Of a stretch of 64,000 nt of DNA, positions 36,083 to 46,294 are shown piece after piece. Each line of letters opens with the position of its first letter. Position 1 is the first letter of the stretch. The notes beneath the pieces were generated by a model, which saw only the letters and a program-made list of their open reading frames with translations, was not told the origin of the DNA and did no database searches. The stretch is taken from the NCBI GenBank assembly GCA_022266195.1, contig WHVY01000004.1, positions 5,535,501-5,599,500 on the forward strand. Reading direction: 5' to 3'. Position numbers and translations under genes: made by a program. Origin of the DNA: Tetranychus cinnabarinus. Lineage: Eukaryota; Arthropoda; Arachnida; Trombidiformes; Tetranychidae.

Positions 36083-37612
36083 GAAAAAAGAAAATCATTT
36101 TTCACTTTAATACTTGTATTGATTTTTTTATTAATGATGTTTAAAAGAAGAAGAAAAACGAAGAAGTAAAGATAAAAAGAAGACTAAATATCATCTTAAT
36201 CAATGAAATTCATCTTATCCTGTAATATTTAGTCTATCATTTTTAATAGTCCATTATTGATAGTTTGCTGTTGGTTAAATTGAATAACAAAAAATTTATC
36301 ATCATTAGAATTATCAAAATTAATGAGCGAAAAGGAGAAAAAATGGGAAATTCTCTTCGAGTTTAGGTTATCAATTATCTAACTTGAATTGGACAGTTGA
36401 ACCAATGAAAAACCCTTTCAACTTCAATTTATTGGTTACAGAATTTTCAGGAAATTTGATTGAAAAGAAAAAATTTTATGCAAAATAAATTGGATAAATG
36501 GTTTCATCCAAATGGTCAGTCGATTTTGAAAACTTTTTTCTTTTCATCATTTTTTTATTTCTTTCCGGACTTTCTTTTCTGTTCATTCAGTTCTCTATCA
36601 TTCTAGTGATTTTTCATTTCGAATGTTGTGGAAGGTGAGAAAACTTAAATGATGTGGAAATTGAATTGATAGCATGACTTACCAAATGGCTAGTTGAGGT
36701 CAGTTTGATTTTTGCCTAACTATGCTTATCAAATTACTGATGGATTTGAATAATGTCGAACTAAAAGGAGTGTGAAAAAGTGAATGACGAAAAGAGATTT
36801 TTTTATTTTCTCTAATTTTCTAATAAAACTTGGTTTCGTTGACCTCTAAAGACACTCGATTCTTGTTGTTGACAATCAATATTCACTAAATCTGTGTCAT
36901 TCAGCTCATCTTACAAATGCATTTGATCAAAGTTTATTAATGTAAATGTGAGTTTTTGCACTTGTCCAAGTTTCTCAAAAGGATTGGACAGTTTGTAAGC
37001 CAGTTAACGAATAAACTATTTGTAAACTTGGCCATCTTTTCTGGAAGAAATTTATTCCAAAAGAAATCTTGTCTTTCCAAGTTGGTTGACCAGAAGCCGA
37101 ACAGTTGTAAATATTAATATATCTCTTAGATTGAGTGAGATTTGTTGTACTCATGACTGAGTATTAGGTAACCACTCAAGACATTGACCTTTTTGCAGTA
37201 AATTTAATAAAAAATTCAAGTAAATTGAGGAATGAAAACTAATCTAAAAGTAAAAGATGGAAATTGATTTATTCATATCATTGAGATTCCCTTCAAACCA
37301 GATTTCAATAGACGAATAACATGTAAAATATCAAAGCAAATCACATTAGATAAAAGGTCGGAAAATATCAACCGATAGCAATCATTAATTAACAGCCATT
37401 TGCTGAAACGCAACAATAATCATTGAGCTAAAAGATACAAATCTTTGTTCAACCGTCAAGTCAAACGTTGACGATGAATAATTCAACTTTGTAAATCGAT
37501 TCTCGAATCATTTAAATGTGAAAACATCATTTCCATGTTCAGTTGAAACTTTCATCTTTTGTAATCGACGATTTTTGACCCAATTTGAAATTGAAATGAA
37601 ATGTCAACTTAC

Positions 37613-37864
37613 TGTTCTATCACCAATATGATGGACCCGACAAGGTAGGAAAACACTTTTGCCCGCTGATGTCGTTATATTTTTATTTGTTGTATTATCA
37701 AAGTAAGGTTCAATTTTACTTCTATCTTGCAGAACAAGATATGGTGGAATCTCACTGGCTGCAGATGAAGATGACGATGAATCAAAAGAAAAGGTGAAAA
37801 TTGTTTGAAACTGAAATAAAATTATTCCAATGGTCAATGGTGTTTCGTGTGGACACAATAACAT
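37613..37864 (-). CDS. dpr: Dpr-like Ig protein, exon 1 (N-terminus, start of Ig1)
   Basis: It ends GGTGATAGAACA|GTAAGT in phase 0 and encodes the start of Ig1: KIEPYFDNTTNKNITTSAGK and VFLPCRVHHIGDRT, which joins VSWIRRRD in exon 2. PYFD..........G....L.CRV...GD..VSW is diagnostic for Dpr proteins, including the strand-B Cys. The ATG at 37864 gives MLLCPHETPLTIGIILFQFQ and then TIFTFSF, a weakly signal-like hydrophobic start. A good acceptor-like sequence (ATTTTATTTCAG) lies inside this leader, so an alternative is that coding here begins near 37811 and the true signal peptide is in an exon farther upstream. Confidence 0.85.
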
Positions 37865-38715
37865 GTTAGATGATAAAACAGACGTTCACTTTGTAGCCAC
37901 ACAGACACACAAACACACACACACTTAGAGACGCAATTTTACACTTGCATTGAAAAAATCATGGTTCACTTTTATTCGTAACCAATCTTGGTTTTCTTCT
38001 CATGAAAAGTGTTTTTACTTTTCTCTCTTGTTCCACTCATCCTCCTCATCCTCATCTTCATGGCAAAACCGTTCATTCATCTCAACAAGTGGCGTCCTCT
38101 GACGAACAAAATGACTACTAAAATCGATTTTTTACACTAAACTTGGTTCCATCTGGTGGAATAGAATTCAACTAAAAAACTTACGACGATCGATCGAGTT
38201 CGAAGAAGAGAACATTTTCACCTCGAGATTTAAACTTCAGATTACGCCACTGAAACAGATGTAACTCGAATTAGCTTTTGCAAAGTTTTCCACATTTCCC
38301 TTCCTATCAAAGTTATCTTCCCAGGGATTGCCACACTTTCACTCCCAGTCAATAAAACTGAGTATGATTCTGTATCTGTCTCTATAAACGTAAAAATGTA
38401 ACATGGAAAAGCTTTACACTGAGTAAATGGAATTAAAGAGGCATCATGAAACTTGTTTAGGTGAAACTTTTTTTTATCCAAATTTTTGTACAATCAAGGT
38501 AATTGTTTCCGCGAAAAGCAACTCAATTTGAAATTGCAAGGAATCTTCAACTTTAAGTGTGTTTAGTTGTGAAAAGTTTTTGTGATTAAAATTGTTTACA
38601 AGTTCATCTCATGGATTAACAGTGAATATGGATTAATGATTTCATTCAATTAACTAAACATGTTTTGCTAATTAAAAATGTTCTGAGTTTATTTCCCCTG
38701 AAAATCAATTGAATC
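37865..38715. promoter_or_regulatory. Divergent intergenic region between dpr and Dscam-like gene
   Basis: About 850 bp separates the dpr start (-, 37864) from the Dscam-like start (+, 38716). It contains a CA-rich simple repeat (37898-37924) and otherwise AT-rich DNA without a confident TATA box or open frame of interest. A shared or bidirectional promoter is an inference from the arrangement. If either gene has an additional 5' exon elsewhere, this region may not be a promoter. Confidence 0.4.
37898..37924. repeat. CA-rich microsatellite
   Basis: A short CACACA-type simple repeat with two interruptions, immediately upstream of the dpr start codon. Confidence 0.8.
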
Positions 38716-38782
38716 ATGTTATTATTAATGATAAAGCTTTTATTCTTGTTAACACATATTTATCTAACAACTTGTTTACCAG
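38716..38782 (+). CDS. Dscam: Dscam-like gene, signal-peptide exon
   Basis: A 67-bp exon: ATG at 38716, reading MLLLMIKLLFLLTHIYLTTC and then LP, up to TTACCAG|GTAAGT. It is a textbook signal peptide: one Lys, a hydrophobic core of Leu, Ile and Phe, and small or polar residues near the end. It stops after the first base of a codon (phase 1), the usual phase for a signal exon leading into Ig domains. That phase fits the next exon at 42587 exactly (G|AT gives Asp). The assignment to this gene rests on strand, phase and order, not on homology. An alternative is that it belongs to another isoform or an unseen gene. Confidence 0.65.
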
Positions 38783-41700
38783 GTAAGTTGAACTTATCAC
38801 TTATTTAATTGGCATTATTGAACATGAAATGAACAGAAGCTTTGTAGTGTTATAATGTTGACCTTCTGAGGTTGAATTTATACGTTTATTACTTTGATGA
38901 TTTGAGGTTAAATTGTTTCAATATTGAATAAATTTTATGAACTTGAAGATAATGTTTCCTTTTTTCGTCTCTTTAAAAGTAATTGTTGAAAAGGAGAAAC
39001 AGAATTTCTTTTAATCATTTTGTGAACTTTGTTGTTTTTGTTAAACTTTATTAATCTCTTGAGAGTCTCAATGAACAAGATGCAATTGAATTTATTATCA
39101 TCTATTCTGGCCTCAAAATGTATACTTATATTTATATTCATGTGAATAAGGAATGGATAAATGCTTCCCAAGACGTTAATTGTCTTTAACCAAACAATAA
39201 ATGACAACAATGAGAAGATAAATATTCATCATTTTTTTTCTTCTTTTCGTCTTCTTCTTCTTTCGTTATTTCTCTTCGTTTTTGCTTCTTTTTTTCAAGT
39301 CAATTTCTATTCTAAGCATCCTCATGATGATCATCATTTTCGTTATTAGGATGATGGTGATGATAAAATTGTGATCATCTTGTTAATCATTAGTTTGATC
39401 CATTATTGAGATTAGATTAATTTGGTTTGAAATGAAATAAACTATTATTTGTGGCCACTTAAAGGTCTTTTCATGAAAAGTGCAATATCATCATGAAAAT
39501 AACAGAATAAAAGGTTAAATTCTATCAATTGGATTTGCATCTTATTTCTTTTTCTTTTTCTTCTTTTTTTCGTCTGCTTTTCATCTTCTTTTCCATCCTT
39601 TTAGTTCATGTTTGCATGTATTCCAAGTGAACAAAATTCTGAAGCAAACAAAGTTATTTAATTGATGTCCCATCAGAATAGTCCAGACATGTTTTCATTC
39701 CAAAGAAAATGAACTTTGACAAATGTGAATTTAAAAGATAAACGGAAGAGATTAACGCTCATCTATTCTCACAAGAAATCTTGTCCATTTATTCAGGTGA
39801 TGAATTGAACTTCCAAAGCATCACATTTTCCGGTTTCAAAAAGTCTAAATTTTCTCTTTAAAATTTTGCCATTTCAGTCAGGTTCATCAAATAGTGAAGA
39901 TTTAATGCACAATAATTGCTCTTTTCATCCATTTATTAATATCATTCATTTCATAATGTTTTTCATTTGCATTTAAATTTAAATTAATCCAAGTTTTCCC
40001 AAAATGCTTCATATCAACCTTGCACTCTGCTTAAAAATAATAACCTGTTAATCCAACAAATTGAACCACATAGAACTGAAAACATTAGAGATTATCTTTT
40101 TTATCCACTTCATTGTATTTATTAATACATTTAACCCAAAAGATAATAAAGTTGTTGAAAAATGTTTCAACGATAATACCAATGAGATGTGAGAATTATG
40201 GCAAAAAAAGAAAAAAAAGTAATCTGATTAAACGAATTGTAAAAGGGCGCAAAAAAATGTTAAAATGTTGAGTTGCAGGGAAGAAAAGGGTTTGTCATTT
40301 TGCTCTTTAAACATGCAATTTTATTGTTTCGTTTGAAAAATAATAGCTGATTCAAGAGATTTAATATTGTTATGCATTGAAATAGAAATGAATTTTTTCC
40401 CATTTTCACTTTTTTTCCTTTTCTTTTCATTTTTTAAATTCAGTCTATTCTGAAAGGAAAACCTTTTGTTTCAAGGAACCATCTTGTTTTCTTGTTTTCT
40501 CATCACACTTTTACACTTCTAATCATCCATGGTGCAAGATGAAAGCAAAATGAGTCGCACCGAAATAAAATAATAATGATGATAAATATACAGGGAATGG
40601 ATAGATTGGGTGAAAGATGAAGAAATGGTGAAAAGTAGCTTACAGTGGCATCCAATTCATTTGATGAAAAAAGTTGGGGTTGAGATGAGCTGAAAAGATG
40701 GATTGATGAAGAGGATTTTAAGGGTGAGAATGAAAAGTTGAAAACAAATCTTGAAAATTTTTCAACTTCTTTTCTTTTACCAATTTCATCTTCTTAAGAG
40801 TCAAATTCAGCCAATAATCTGAATGGAAAAAGAAGTGAAAGAAGATATCAAAAAAAGTACAACAGTTAAATATCATGCTGGTTGAGCTTTTCATTTCATT
40901 AGAAAAAAAATTCTTATTTCAACATTGCCAGAAGGAGTTAGATTCAACTTTTCATTATTTCGTGTTCTTGTTACGTTTAACCCTTTTAAATCTCCATCTC
41001 AATCTTGAGTTTTTTTTCTGCTTCTTTCCCTTTTTTTTAATCTTAAACCTTTTCTCCTCTGAATCTTCTCAATTTACTCATGTTGTTATTGTTTTGCCAC
41101 AATTTAAATGGAATCAGAATAAACTATTACGAAAAGTAGTCTTTCTGCTTTCAGTTTTCTTGTTCAATTCTGGGGTAAAATGCATGATGAAATTGTATCA
41201 TCATTGATAAGAAAGAGAAGGAGCAAAAACTTCAGCTTTGCTTTATTTTTTGCTTCTTTGATTCTTACCCACTTGACTTTAGTTTTGTTGTTTCATAAGA
41301 AACAAAAATTGTTTGGGTTTTCAGAGGAAAATTAAATAATACTTTTTTATTTGTCTGCTATTGATAGTTGATGTTTACACTTGCCGTTTGTTTTGGCTGC
41401 TGCTTGATGGATGAAAGAGGAAAAACAGCACAATCAATTGAAAGTAATTCAGCATGCAAATGCGAGTAAAATGTAAAATTTGAGAGTTGATCCAATTGTT
41501 TCAATCAACCTGAAGTAAAGTGCAAAACCATTGGTTTGCTAACAAAGTCATTTTGAAATGGATTGCTTTTTTTGACTCATCAAATAACATTTCAGATTTT
41601 TGCTGTTCAGTTATTGTGTATCAACTTTTGCAATAACCAACAGCTCAGTTTTTATATCGTAATCAGCCAGATATTATTGATAATTAGAAACATAAAACAT

Positions 41701-42586
41701 GAGAATATTGTTTATATACAGCTAATGTAGCTAACATGAGTAGACTGTGCCATGTTCATGATTCAATCGCTGCAGACTGCACAAAGACAGCTGTCACTAC
41801 AAACTCTGAACTCAGAATTTTCGAATATCAGTGGTGACAATGAAGATGAAGTTGACTGAATACTTGGAGTAGCATTATTCAAATAGGAGTCAGAACAAAA
41901 TTAGTCAGCACAATGTAAACACTTTTCAGTACATTTATCGACTCAAAACGATCCAAGCTCACTCAACTTGGTTCACATTCAAAGTATTAATATTTGATAA
42001 ATTTACTTAAAATTTCTTTATTCTAAAAAATTAGAAGTGATCGATCGAGCGACTCATCGAACAATATTTTCAACATTCTGTCATTCATGCTTCTCCAATA
42101 AAATTATTTGTGACACTTTTCATAGCTTCTGATAAGATGCTTTATGGCTTACTACATTTTTACACTAAACCGCTTCTCAATGGGCAAAGATATCAGTAAA
42201 TAAGAAAACGAAATTTTATGAGCTGCATTGAATTTCAACACTGATTCGCAATGCTCTTCGTATATTCAAAAATAAATAAAGCTGAATTTTCAAATTTCTT
42301 GTCTGTAAAGTGAATGTCCAGACAAATCCAATCCAACGCACGAAAAGGTTGAAGTTGAAATCGTTGAATAGAAAGCAGAAAAATCCTTAGATTTGTTTCT
42401 ATTGCAATTCAAGTGCCAAATTATTTTTTGCAAATACAAGGTTAAATAATTTTCCATTTAAACTCAGTTCATGTTCAATAATTGCTTCTCTGTAAATGTT
42501 GATGAAGCTTTTAATGGCAATTAATGCACAAACTGTAAATATACCATCATGAAATGATCCTTCTCTCATTTATTACCCTTTCTTAG
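38783..42586 (+). other. First Dscam-like intron, donor copy of duplicated segment
   Basis: A 3.8-kb intron with the A copy of the duplicated block (38921-39690). The rest is AT-rich; 40.4-41.3 kb has pyrimidine-rich low-complexity frames. I looked for Ig-like exons matching Dscam Ig1-Ig4 here and found none. Confidence 0.6.
38921..39690. repeat. Duplicated intron block, copy A (uninterrupted)
   Basis: This block recurs in the intron after the Ig5/Ig6 exon. Positions 38921-39207 match 44075-44361, and 39113-39690 match 46294-47400 once the insertion at 46316-46821 is removed. Identity is very high (a few differences per 280 bp) up to about 39570 and then drops sharply, although words such as ATTTAATTGATGTCCCAT remain shared. 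The open frames in it are repeat-derived and not genes. Confidence 0.9.
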
Positions 42587-43000
42587 ATAACAGACAAAGT
42601 CCCATTTTCGTTGGAACCTTTACTGAGCAAATTGTTGAAAGAGGAATCAGATTATCACTGAAATGTTCAGCCAAGGGTAACCCTTTACCTCAGATTACTT
42701 GGAAGCAAGATGATCAGCCAATTAACGAAGCATATCACATCCGAATTGGTGATTACGTTAGTGATGTTTACACAGTCAACAGTTATGTTAACATAAGTTC
42801 AACCAAGACAGATGATGGAGGCTTTTACTCGTGCAAAGCAAGTAACATTGCAGGAAGCCTGCAACACACGGCTCGTATCAATGTACTTGGACCACCCTTC
42901 ATCCGACCAATGGCCAATCTAACAGTTTTATCAGCTCAAAACATTCAAATTACTTGTCCCTACTCTGGTTATCCAATTAAATCAGTGACATGGTTAAGAG
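42587..43000 (+). CDS. Dscam: Dscam-like gene, Ig5 and first half of Ig6
   Basis: A 414-bp phase 1-1 exon between CTTTCTTAG|ATAACA and TTAAGAG|GTAAGA. It encodes one complete Ig domain: LSLKCSAKGNPLPQITWKQD contains the B-strand Cys and C-strand Trp, and DDGGFYSCKASNIAGS the F-strand Cys. It then starts the next domain: GPPFIRPMANLTVLSAQNIQ, ITCPYSGYPIKSVTWLRG. The pattern of one Ig plus half of the next, with GxP(Y/F)IR and CP..GYPI....W.RG, is that of the Ig5-Ig6 boundary in arthropod Dscam. Canonical Dscam has four Ig domains before this point; here the preceding phase-1 exon encodes only a signal peptide. Confidence 0.92.
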
Positions 43001-44074
43001 GTAAGAAGCTTCACCTTGACCCATGAAAGTGATAAAAGACAATTTCCATTGATGAACAAATCAAACCTTTTCTATTCCAACGATTGTATAAAATCGTGTC
43101 AAAAATCAATTGCAATCCAATCAACAAGATTATACACCATTTTCATCATCATTACCCTGAAAACTCTCTTTACTCTCTTTTCTCATTCCATCAGTTCTGT
43201 TCATAAATAATATTTCAAATCTCACCATTGACTCGAGTGCTAAATGATGTAACATTTTTTTTCTCTCACTTCTATCACTCATTTAGATCCAATAGCTTGT
43301 TACTTTTTTTCAGCTTCATCACAATATTTTGCCAAGTCCATTCCTTGTTAGGTTCAAGAGAAATTCTCGTTTTCCTTTTCTTCTTTTCCCTTGCCTTCCC
43401 TTTAACAGGCGTAATGATCATTGTGATACATTTTCATCCCATACTATTGAAGGATATTAAGAGGTTTTTACTTCATCATTATCATCCTCAAGGGTGGAGA
43501 AGCTTGACTTGCAAAAGATATGTTACTTGTCACGCAAATTTCCACTTCTCATCATCACCTTTGAAACCAAATAAAATGCACAAATAGAACAATAATAATT
43601 GAAGTTGAACAGGAGAAGAAGAAGAAGAAGAAAAAAGATGCACAAGACAGAGAGTCGACGAACAAGTCAAACATATCATTATCATTTATAAATAACAAGA
43701 GGGTTCAACAATTGTTATCATGTAAACCTCAATAAAGTAAAGGGAAAATAATAAAATGGTAAAACTTGAAGAAACCAAACCAATACGATTAACCTCTAAC
43801 ACTAGACAATTTATCTTGGCATAAAAGCAACTTAAATGAATGAGCTCGAAAATTGAACGAAAAAATGTCTTCTCAGACTGATCCACCCTTTCATCACCTT
43901 ATGGTCAGCTTATGGTTCCATTGAATTTTTTAGTTAATCTTTTCAATACTTTTTTCAAACTCGAGGAACAATGTTCTGCTTTTATCATTTGCAAATGCCA
44001 TTATCATAAACATTGGGCAGTCATTTTCAAGCTGTCTTTTGAATCACCAGTTGAATGGCTCAATTGACTATTTA

Positions 44075-44361
44075 ATATTGCATAAATTTTATGAACTTGA
44101 AGATAAAGTTTCCTTTTTTTGTCTCTTTAAAAGTAATTGTTGAAAAGGAGAAACAGAATTTCTTTTAATCATTTTGTGAACTTTGTTGTTTTTGTTAAAC
44201 TTTATTAATCTCTTGAGAGTCTCAATGAACAAGATGCAATTGAATTTATTATCATCTATTCTGGCCTCAAAATGTATACTTATATTTATATTCATGTGAA
44301 TAAGGAATGGATAAATGCTTCCCAAGACGTTAATTGTCTTTAACCAAACAATAAATGACAA
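44075..44361. repeat. Duplicated intron block, copy B, left part
   Basis: A near-identical, gap-free match to 38921-39207. It stops abruptly at the word AAATGACAA, after which unrelated DNA leading to the CTP synthase fragment begins. Its last ~95 bp (44267-44361) are present again on the far side of the insert. Confidence 0.9.
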
Positions 44362-44516
44362 AATTAATGCTGCAAAATAAGTTTGATTGAGAAAAAAAAG
44401 ATTCAGTAGTAAAAGTTTAACTTTTTGTGTCGAAATTTCAATTTTTGTGGCTTAAACTTACTCGAATTTTAAATATCACGTGGATCAGATTAATATAAAT
44501 TCTTCAACAATTTATT

Positions 44517-46227
44517 TCAATTTTTTAAATACTTTATTGCATTTTCAATTAATCCGTCAAAAGCTGGTAATGGCATAGTCTGTCTAGACAAAAATTCAGG
44601 CTGAAATTGTACACCAACAAAATAAGGATGGTCTTTCATTTCTAAAATTTCCATCCTTCTATCATCGAAACTTCGCCCTACAAAAATCATGCCAGCATTC
44701 TCGAGTCGAGATACGAAATCAGGGTTGACTTCATATCGATGTCTCTCGTCTATTATCTCCTTGTTACATAAACTCTTCGGAATCGATGTTTTGACAACAA
44801 ACGTTGTTTTCATTAACCAAGTCGCATTGTTTCACCCATCCGACCCATATTATGCTCAGGCATATCTATAATAATTGGATCGAATTCAATTGAACTTGCA
44901 TCGTTTAGTCCAAGTTCCTTTCGCGGCAATTCGATTTCTTGTAACTGTAAACCTAACAAATGCCCAGACAGGGGATTTTATTATCTCGGCAATATTTTAT
45001 GGAAGAAAATTTTCCATAAACTTCTTTTTTGTCAAAACCACCAGGAATAATGATCCACTTTGAAATATAAGAAAAAATTAGGTTGTTTTGAATTAAGGGT
45101 GCAAGGATTTACTTACCTGGCGTTCTTCAAGTTATCCCATGCAGTATTGAATAAATCAATATCATTTTTATTTTTGTTCCTCTTGTTAATTTGAGCTTTC
45201 AATGAAAAGCCATTTTATTTTGGCACCTAAAGATGGGCTGTGTGTTCAGTTTCTTTGAGCACTGATGTATATGCATCATTTGATTTTGTATACTTCTCAA
45301 CTATGGCAATTTTCAAATTTAGATTCGTTGTCTCACTGCCCTTAACCAATTTCTTCCACCTAGAAAGATCTATTTTAATATTTTGATCTAAATTGAATTT
45401 TTTTATCAGAATATTGTAAAGCTATAAAATCAACAAGTACCAAAACAAATACCGAACTTGAAACTTTATCTCCCTTTGGACTTTATCACTGTTCTTTCCA
45501 AGAAATCACTGTTTTTATTGCCTAGACCATTTCTTGGAAAGAACAAGTGCACGAACCCTACCCCCCTTATGTTCACTATATAAAGTCGGAGAAGGGCCGA
45601 TAACAGGCAGTCGTAAAGTAAGAGTAATAAAGTAAAGTTTAAAGTTTATGACCCCCTTATCTTTGTTTTTAATCATTGAAACCCTTGAAACCCGTAGCCT
45701 TTACAATATCAAGGATTCCTTGCTCTCCAAGTGCAGTGGAACACGATATAAAGCCATATTAGGCACTGAAATCACTTTTTTATTTGTTAAAGTACAAACA
45801 GCTGCTACTTTAAAGTTGGTAGCTGGAGGTAAAACATTATGAGATCTACAGATTAGCTAGAAAAAGAATAAAAAATTACAATTAAAATATTTAATACATG
45901 TAAATCATAAATATTATGATATGATAGAGTGCAAAACTTAACAAATCTGGAACAAGACCATAAGATCACAGAGCATCTACTGATCTTTGTGTTGCCTTGG
46001 TCTTCTGTTCATTGTCAGATGTCAGACGTAGACCCAAAAATGCTTCATAATTTCCGGGGTTCAGATCAAATTCACAACTATCGTCCAACACATAAACATA
46101 GCCTGAGAAAAAAGGTATAAAATAAAATAAAATATTTTAAGATAAAAACAAAATTGCAATGCAACTCATCATGCTCTGATGAAGAGAAAGTCTCAGGCAT
46201 CAATGTTGATTAAAGGGTCGATTTTTT
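44517..46227 (-). pseudogene. CTP synthase pseudogene, rearranged fragment with introns
   Basis: Pieces of CTP synthase (UTP + ATP + glutamine to CTP) lie in order on the minus strand. Near 46227-46090: IKIDPLINIDA and VYVLDDSCEFDLNPGNYE (synthetase domain). Near 46010 RLTSDN is joined directly to EQKTKATQRSVDAL, omitting roughly 80 residues. After an LTR-like interruption: KKFNLDQNIKIDLSRWKKL, then EKYTKSNDAYTSVLKETEH. The glutaminase domain follows: IIIPGGFDKKEVYGKFSS, CLGIC, IIIDMPEHNMGRMGETMRL and VGVQFQPEFLSR, ending at 44517. A short intron (about 45058-45116) with GT-AG ends is kept, so it is not a processed retrocopy. At least five lesions are visible: single-base losses near 44815, 44955, 45050 and 45220, another frame change near 45185, and an in-frame TGA near 45970. 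The catalytic His of the Cys-His-Glu triad reads Gln (FQPEF). Confidence 0.9.
45430..45930 (+). mobile_element. LTR-like promoter block inserted in the CTP synthase pseudogene
   Basis: About 450-500 bp without CTP synthase similarity separates two parts of the pseudogene. Reading on the plus strand it has a 16-bp inverted pair (GTTCTTTCCAAGAAAT at about 45489-45504 and its complement at about 45528-45543). Then comes CACTATATAAAGTCGG (a TATA-like box near 45577), a GGCAGTCG initiator-like word about 30 bp later, and an AATAAA at about 45627. TATA, initiator and early poly(A) signal in that order resemble the U3-R region of a retrotransposon LTR. Ends and target duplication could not be fixed, so a solo LTR is plausible but unproven. 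Confidence 0.4.
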
Positions 46228-46294
46228 GAATATCTTTTTTGTTCCATTTCGAAAAAGTTTCCCATTGAAATTCATTTCTACTCATGCTAATGAT
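46228..46294. repeat. 67-bp filler-like segment matching 29349-29415
   Basis: It sits exactly between the last recognisable CTP synthase codons and the resumption of the duplicated intron block. It matches 29349-29415 with about four mismatches. Its position at a rearrangement junction is typical of a templated filler, though a tiny dispersed repeat would look the same. Confidence 0.75.

Larger units (their letters stand above)
24225..37612 (-). other. dpr intron 1, 13.4 kb, host of mobile and RNA genes
   Basis: A long first intron splitting the Dpr Ig1 domain. It contains an unidentified pseudogene (25569-26108), a transposase remnant (31319-33028), a 30-bp palindrome, a 5S rRNA-like gene (33303-33415), a small palindromic CTCCCAG element (34438) and a GA microsatellite (36063-36082). 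Stretches 26.2-31.0, 33.5-36.0 and 36.1-37.6 kb are AT-rich with no exon I can support. Confidence 0.6.

Noticed and set aside
39161..39349. Open frames repeated at 38935-39349, 44089-44361 and 46850-47038
   Set aside because: They are identical because the DNA block is duplicated. The protein sequence carries no coding signal of its own and lies in introns.
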